Positions 63,401-64,000 of a stretch of 64,000 nt of DNA are shown here, in pieces (the first letter of the stretch is position 1; every line of letters starts with the position of its first letter). The stretch comes from Ophthalmolycus amberensis. Its lineage: Eukaryota > Chordata > Actinopteri > Perciformes > Zoarcidae. Made by a program: the position numbers and the translations under genes. Location: the NCBI GenBank assembly GCA_024529925.1, contig JAFEUB010000717.1, forward strand, positions 1,031,661-1,095,660. Reading direction: 5' to 3'. The notes under the pieces were generated by a model. It was not told the origin of the DNA and did not search any database. It was given only the letters and a program-made list of their open reading frames with translations.

Positions 63401-64000
63401 AAGTCCCCGGATATCATATACTGCTTAGCCTGCATGACAATTGAAATGCATAAATGATCTGATCTTCTAGCCTCCTTGATTTTTTTTTTACGTGACATTA
63501 TATGGGTCGATTTCGAGATTGATCTCGAGTGGAAAGCTGTTGACTTGACTAATTGTTTACTCTAGTTGTAATTTTATTTCTCCCCATCTCTCTCCTTTCC
63601 TGGCATTAGTCTACTCTTCACTTTTTAATAACGGCAATATATTCCTTCCAAAATTAATCAATTCATCTTGGACAACTCAGGACATACAAATATAACACAA
63701 ATAATGCAAAATCTGTATTTATCTAGGATTGCCCATTCTTTATTTGATACAAATGGCTTTTTTGTGTTTGAGCCCGAGTGTGTAAACACAGGTCAGTGTT
63801 GAGCAGCTACCAGAGGAAAACCTTGAATTTGAATCTGCACAGAGAGTTTGTACAAGCCTTCGTGCTGTACGGATATACTCCTCCTAGTCACAACGAAACA
63901 ACTTTGAACCTTTAAGTGATCGAATCTGCTGCTGCCAAAGCACAGTTTACCACACTTTAAAATGGTAGGATTAAGAAAAGCCATTGATCTTCATAAGCAG

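Larger units (their letters stand above)
59160..64000 (-). other. Large 5' intron of stxbp6 continuing to the window edge
   Basis: No exon was recognised. The region contains (CA)n near 60216-60245 and at 61905-61931, and a hAT fragment at 63174. The start exon and promoter of stxbp6 presumably lie beyond 64000. Confidence 0.6.

Noticed and set aside
33459..64000. Search for the first amisyn coding exon (residues 1-51) on the minus strand
   Set aside because: No sequence coding for a start resembling the conserved N-terminus (SAKSAISKEIFAP, KKKIPFLATG, GEYLT) was seen. It is probably outside the window, though a manual scan could miss it.
1..64000. CRISPR array, bacterial operon, tRNA or rRNA gene
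   Set aside because: There are no spaced direct repeats, no cloverleaf with A and B boxes and no ribosomal sequence. Tandem repeats are simple microsatellites.

Overview
The window is vertebrate nuclear DNA, most likely from a ray-finned (teleost) fish. It is gene-poor and AT-rich. It has many (CA/GT)n tracts, unusually long poly-G/poly-C runs, and short hAT-type DNA elements whose ends (TAGGGGTGTAACGG..., CAGCGGTCCCCAACC...) are of a kind common in fish genomes. There is no bacterial or viral gene organisation. Almost all open frames longer than 60 codons are chance frames in noncoding DNA. || One gene is firmly identified: the 3' two thirds of stxbp6 (syntaxin-binding protein 6, amisyn) on the minus strand. 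Four coding exons lie at 33328-33458, 32945-33110, 25155-25312 and 22921-22944. They have canonical splice sites, their phases join perfectly, and together they encode residues 52-210 of a protein matching the 210-residue human length. They cover the second half of the N-terminal PH-like domain and the whole C-terminal R-SNARE-like coiled coil, ending in LAMKHKC. The exon for the first 51 residues and the promoter were not found and are probably beyond the right edge, so 33459-64000 reads as one large intron. || Layout: 1 to about 21.6 kb is sequence downstream of the gene, with no gene found, some possible conserved noncoding blocks and microsatellites. About 21.6-22.9 kb is the probable 3' UTR. 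22.9-33.5 kb holds the four coding exons; the last intron contains a complete 505-bp hAT-type element with an 8-bp target duplication. 33.5-64 kb is intron, with a second copy of that element (44726-45214), an unrelated hAT-like element (45637-46315), a one-ended hAT relic (46416) and a degraded inverted-repeat element (58880-59159). || The best candidates for something undescribed are two possible in-frame optional exons of stxbp6. One is 99 nt (30282-30380), with good splice signals and an open frame; it would insert 33 mostly basic residues exactly between the PH-like domain and the SNARE motif. The other is a weaker 27-nt microexon candidate (52905-52931). In addition, the 3' splice sites of the last two coding exons each have a long pure poly-C run (25 and 14 nt) close upstream. 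No novel multi-gene system was seen.
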